Shown: positions 59,990 through 64,000 of the stretch, one piece after another
Layout: each line of letters begins with the position of its first letter
How positions within the stretch are numbered: the stretch's first letter is position 1
Source of the DNA: Gigaspora rosea
Taxonomy: Eukaryota; Glomeromycota; Glomeromycetes; Diversisporales; Gigasporaceae
Direction of reading: 5' to 3'
NCBI GenBank assembly: GCA_003550325.1
Contig: QKWP01000033.1
Span: forward strand, 80,321-144,320
Length of the DNA: 64,000 nucleotides
Notes under the pieces: generated by a model
Seen by the model: only the letters and a program-made list of their open reading frames with translations
What the model was told of the DNA's origin: nothing
Databases searched by the model: none
Translations under genes and position numbers: made by a program

Positions 59990-60790
59990 ACCTTACCATT
60001 ATTAGAGTTAGAAAGGGTTGATTTTAAATTGGCGTTAATAGTGTATTGTTACGATTTTTAGATGTACGTAAAAAAGCGGTTTATTGATATTCAATATCTG
60101 CTAAAGGTTATGATCCTGACGGAAAATTGAATCTTAGATTCTATTATGGGAGTGGCGCTGAAAAAAATGTAAGGAAGGTATTTGAATGTTATTTTTAAAT
60201 CTGCTGAAGATGGTACTTACTGTTTGAGGATTCAGATAAAAAGACTAATGAAAGACTGAAAGTAGCAATTTTTAAAAGATTTTTGCTGTCTGTCAGTTGT
60301 TTTTGTTTAATCTCGATTAATTTTAACTGCTCTTTTACTTTCTAATTGACTGTAAAACACAAGTCTGTGTTGTCCATTAAAATTGCCTCCTTTAGCAGAT
60401 TTTGAATACCATTCAAACGTAATACTTTTGTCTTCTATAACGCCTATACGCAGATAAAATTACTGCATTCTACATATTTTATATGTCTTTAGCAGCGACA
60501 ATATAAGACTACAGCTTTTCACCAAAATTAATGGTTTTTACACTACTCAAGATGAAAAAAGTGGTATTTAAAATCTGCTAAAGGTGGTAACTCTGTTGGA
60601 AAAATACAATCTTGGATCTACCATAAGAACGTATAGGTAGTGTTGAAGATGAAAAGAAAATGTTTGAATTGTATTAAAATCCGCTGAAGATGGCGACTAT
60701 AATCTGGGTATTGCTATGAATACGGCGTCGGTAATGCTAAGAATAAAAAAAAAATATTTCCTGGGAACTGTGATAGAAATAGCATTTATT
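59990..60790 (+). pseudogene. Sel1-like repeat protein remnant
   Basis: Degenerate ~36-residue repeats in shifting frames: SAKGYDPDGKLNLRFYYGSG (about 60097-60156) with AEKNVRKVFECY, then SAEDGTY, SAKGGN, and GYCYEYGVGNAKNKKKIF (about 60704-60757). The alternation of GxxxSAxxG and LGYCYxxGxGxxKNxxKAF is the Sel1 (TPR-like) signature, a family often expanded in Glomeromycotina. Many stops; no intact gene. Confidence 0.65.
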
Positions 60791-61793
60791 TATGAGGGTT
60801 ATACTATATTGTAATATTTGTAATTTTTATATGATCTAATAAAATTATTTTATAAATGATTTTTTTTACTTTTATTTTGAAAGTATTACATATCGGTTCA
60901 GAAATAGCTAATATAAATCGAAGTTTTTAGCATTTACTTAGTTGATTACTAACCGATTCTTATTATTACGCCCCTCTATTTGATATAATTTCTTTTTAAT
61001 AATAATATCCAACATTAAATAGTTCATGTGTATTATACATAACCATTAATAGGAACACTAAAAAAAATAAAATTTCTTTAAAAATTAGATTGATAACAGA
61101 TTTTTGATAAAATTCGGGCATATTATCCTTCACAATTCCAATTCATTCATGATAACGATACCCAGCATTACACGTTCCATCAAGTTAATAAAATCCAAGA
61201 TTATCTAGCATACTTTTAGCATGCTTCAATGGGTGTGCAATATACATGTAAATCAAAAAGTATATTATTTTTTAATTAGTAATTGATTTTTAAGTGATTA
61301 ACGATATAAGTATGTAAGTCTTACTTTTTTTTGTACTCTCTCTTTTTCATTGGAGTTTTAATGCGAACCCGATTCTTATTCATCATGAAAATAAGCGTAT
61401 AGAGCCGTTTTTTACATTGTATGTACGAAAAAAAATCTCCTTTTACCCTATTTTAATTCCATTTTCTCTTATTTGCACTAACAAGTTAAAAATAAATTGC
61501 ACTTTTTCTATGTCCCTGCTACCGATCTTAAAAGTATAAAAAGTAGGTCTGCGAGAGTGAAAACCTGTAACCAATCATAGAAATTATCAAATAAAGTTCT
61601 AGATTTTCACTTCATGCAACAAAGAATTAGATTTGTTTATATAACATACTATACAAATTTTTTTTTTTGACTTTTTGTCATACAACATTCAAATAATAAT
61701 GATTTACCACTTAAATCTTATATTTATTAGATCGAGTATATGAAAAAAATTATTACATGCATGATTCAAATATTAATACATATAATAAATTTT
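60791..61793. other. AT-rich interval, nothing recognised
   Basis: No gene, repeat array or structured element could be supported. Confidence 0.5.
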
Positions 61794-62983
61794 TTAATCC
61801 TCTTCGTCCATTTGACGTCGTGCTAACTCAATAGGATTATAATCCATATTACCTATATTTCTAGCCCGATTAGTTATAACGGGTTCTAAAGAAAATATTG
61901 CATCTCCAGATGCTAAAAACTCGGTTAATGTTAAATCTACTGAATCTGCAATATTTAACGTTAAACCTTCCAAATATTCGCTTTCGTTAATATCGTCCAA
62001 ATTATTAGTCTCACCATTATTAGTATTTTCGTCTGAAGTTTCAAGTAAATCATATGTAACCATAGATGTATTAATACTTTCATATAGCTCTTCATTATTT
62101 AAATTTTTACCATAAAGTTGAAGTTCTTTATCAGAATTTGAAAGATAGTAAGAGCGTATTTTTCCATATATTCTACTCAAAAAAGACAAAGCTGAGTTCG
62201 TTTATCACCATAAAACCATTTAAGCATTGAAAAGTTTCTTTCACAGACGGCTTGTGAAGGAACAATTGAGAATAAACGTAATACTAATTGTTGGAGTTGA
62301 TCTTGATCATTATCAACATATATGCTACGCCACCATTTACCGTAATTGGTATTTCACGAGTAGAATTATAGGAAAGATTGTAAGGAGCATCTTTTCACTT
62401 CCAACTTTGCATTTCTACCAATAATTGTATGTATGACTCTTCTGAATAATGTAAATCATTCCAGATTAGTGCAGCTGTTTCGTAAATTTTATCTAATACG
62501 GTTCTCTTTAAGCCACAGCCTAAAAATATATATATAATTATATACAGTATTAGCCAAAATTGAAATATTGTATAGATGTGATCTAATTATAAATTTTATA
62601 TATAAAAACTGTGTTTATACATGTATATAAAATTTATAATCAGATCGCATTTCTAACTTATATATACCTCTATATAAAGGATGCAGCCAGTATACAAGAA
62701 TTGTAACAGGATTTACAAGTTCATCGAATCGTCGATTAAAATTAATAATAATATTTTTTTTCCACAGATTAGAATTTTCAACTCGATTAATATTTGCAGC
62801 TAATTTAACCAAACCAATAAAAACATCAGCTAAATTGGCTGTTTTAGCTTCTAAACAATTTGTCAATTCCTTTACAGGTTTTAAAATAACAGAAATCTGA
62901 TGGCACTTAATATAAAAATCTTCATCCTCAAGAAGATCAAAAACTGCAGCATTAGTGATTACAAACATGTGATTTTCCAAAAT
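61794..62983 (-). pseudogene. hAT transposase, C-terminal half, broken
   Basis: The exon at 62668-62983 (ILENHMFVITNAAVFDLLED, then NRVENSNLWKK, ending LHPLYRG) has a GTATAT donor. The exon at 61794-62520 (GCGLKRTVLDKIYETAALIW) contains KWWRSIYVDNDQDQLQQL, VPSQAVCERNFSMLKWFYGD (about 62187-62246) and KIRSYYLSNSDKELQLYGKN, matching the hAT C-terminal dimerisation region. Lesions: TGA after MQSWK near 62402, a frameshift before KWWRS and another in a T-run near 62189. The N-terminal BED finger and catalytic Asp part are absent; a retroposon-like sequence lies upstream at 63030. Confidence 0.75.
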
Positions 62984-63029
62984 CTATAAAAAAATTATAC
63001 CATCGTTATATGCTATAAATTTTTTTTTT

Positions 63030-64000
63030 TTTAATATTAAGGTGCCACTTAGGTACCCTAGCAGTGCCACATGTTACATTTGTATAATGAGAGTACAACT
63101 AGCCACATGTACAACTTTTGGTTGTCTAATTTAAATAGTCCGCCCGAAGGTTCTACACTAGATGCCATAACTGCAACCCAGCTAGAGGATTGTCTATTTA
63201 AACTCTCTGGCTTCTACCCATGTTCAATGTTCCTCTCAATATACCCTTTCACGTGTAATTCGCTGTGAAAGTACCCTGAGACTTTAGCCAAACACCTATT
63301 GGAGGGCATTTGCCCCTGTGGTAACCCTGGTAGAGTGATACCTGTCCCCCACAGGTATTTACCTACACTTTCGGTAACTTACGCATTCACCGAGGCAAAC
63401 AACTTGCAGTCAGGGGGTTACCCTGCAACCGCTACCATTACCTACTACTGCCCTTGCGAAGTTCACTAGACCCCAGTACCCGGTCAGTCACTCTTTGGAT
63501 CCTTTCCCCAGTTATCCCAGACTACTAATCCAGTTGGCCCGGAAGGATCGGTCTGCCAGGCTTTAGGTGCCTTAGGTCTCCCTTTTCTTGGTTCATGCTT
63601 CTATAACACATGACCTTTTCCTCTGGTTTCTCCGGCGGCCAGGTTGGTGGGCCCCCTTTGTCATAGGGGCTCTTGCTCGTCCAGTTTTCCGGTCAGTCAC
63701 CGCTAAGATCCTTTTCCCTGGTACCGTCGAAAGTCTAGCTACCTCTACACTCGGGACTTGCCAAATGGGTTTCTGTTTCACCGGTTCCTTGGATTTGTCT
63801 GTGTAACAAGACACAATTTCGCCTAAAAGCTTCCATTCAAGATGGTAACCAAGAACTACAGGTAGTGTACCCAACTGATCGACAAGACACAGTTACCGGA
63901 ACACAGGTCTATTTTTCAAAAGCGTCGCCAGTGGGATTTGAACTCTAGACCTGCCACTTGGGGGTGACAACTTACCAACTTCCCTAAGTCACCACACCCT
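63030..64000 (-). mobile_element. GC-rich retroposon-like sequence with a tRNA-like head (SINE candidate)
   Basis: Base composition jumps from AT-rich to near half GC at about 63041. On the minus strand the right end has a pol III-like A box (TGACTTAGGGAAGTTGGTAAG is its region, 63973-63993) and a B box (GTTCAAATCCC) near 63935; the left end is followed by an A-run (T-run at 63019-63033 on plus). A block GGTCAGTCAC..GATCCTTT occurs twice (63482 and 63691). The acceptor arm does not pair, so it is not a functional tRNA. The minus-strand frame at 63593-63874 and the plus-strand frame at 63588-63806 overlap, and neither shows a domain. Confidence 0.5.

Noticed and set aside
63588-63874. Overlapping frames on both strands in the GC-rich block
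   Set aside because: They oppose each other over the same bases, which GC-rich non-coding DNA produces by chance; no domain.
1-64000. CRISPR arrays, bacterial operons or phage genes
   Set aside because: Introns, AT-rich eukaryotic genes and transposons throughout; no regularly spaced direct repeats with unique spacers. The 10-11.8-kb array is an exon array, not CRISPR.

Overview
This is an AT-rich, intron-bearing eukaryotic (fungal) window dominated by decayed transposable elements. Short introns, a kinesin-6-like motor gene, a COMPASS-subunit ASH2/Bre2-type gene, GPI-type secreted proteins, a Sel1-repeat remnant and FAR1/MULE, hAT and piggyBac transposases fit an arbuscular mycorrhizal fungus (Rhizophagus-like Glomeromycotina). 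That assignment is inference from remembered family resemblance, not a database match.

Layout. 1-5490: minus-strand LINE cut by a 2.2-kb TA-flanked transposon (20-2251) and a 179-bp MITE (5025-5203). 6986-11797: minus-strand MULE/FAR1 transposase gene (MULE-A) with a tandem array of in-phase small exons at its 5' end. 12420-18922: a second MULE (MULE-B, plus strand) with recognisable TIRs, itself invaded by a 1.4-kb hAT-like element and a small MITE. 19395-21576: broken DDE-type transposase gene of unassigned superfamily. 23866-26450: 5' half of a second LINE. 26590-27935: decayed C-terminal half of another transposon-type gene. 29257-34113: kinesin gene of about 20 exons. 34211-34635: foldback element. 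35514-38103: ash2-like gene. 39477-43054: two tandem paralogous secreted proteins sharing their upstream DNA. 44133-52300: hAT MITE, a remnant of an unidentified family, a third MULE (MULE-C) split by a foldback MITE, and a decayed repeat protein. 53092-55081: piggyBac transposase pseudogene. 55830-59170: nested foldback elements and satellites. 59990-60790: Sel1-repeat remnant. 61794-62983: hAT transposase pseudogene. 63030-64000: GC-rich retroposon-like sequence with a tRNA-like head.

Only four loci look like host genes: the kinesin, ash2 and the two secreted-protein paralogs. Two of these (ash2 and the second paralog) carry a single-base homopolymer shift that may be sequence error. Most of the rest is a record of sequential insertions. 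In four cases, removing an element together with one target-site copy rejoins an interrupted coding sequence: the LINE at 20-2251, MULE-B at 13684-15099, MULE-C at 48978-49213 and, apart from other lesions, the LINE at 5025-5203. The most unusual structure is the exon array of MULE-A: intact 30-, 33-, 36- and 78-nt exons, all flanked by phase-1 introns, so any subset can be spliced without changing frame.
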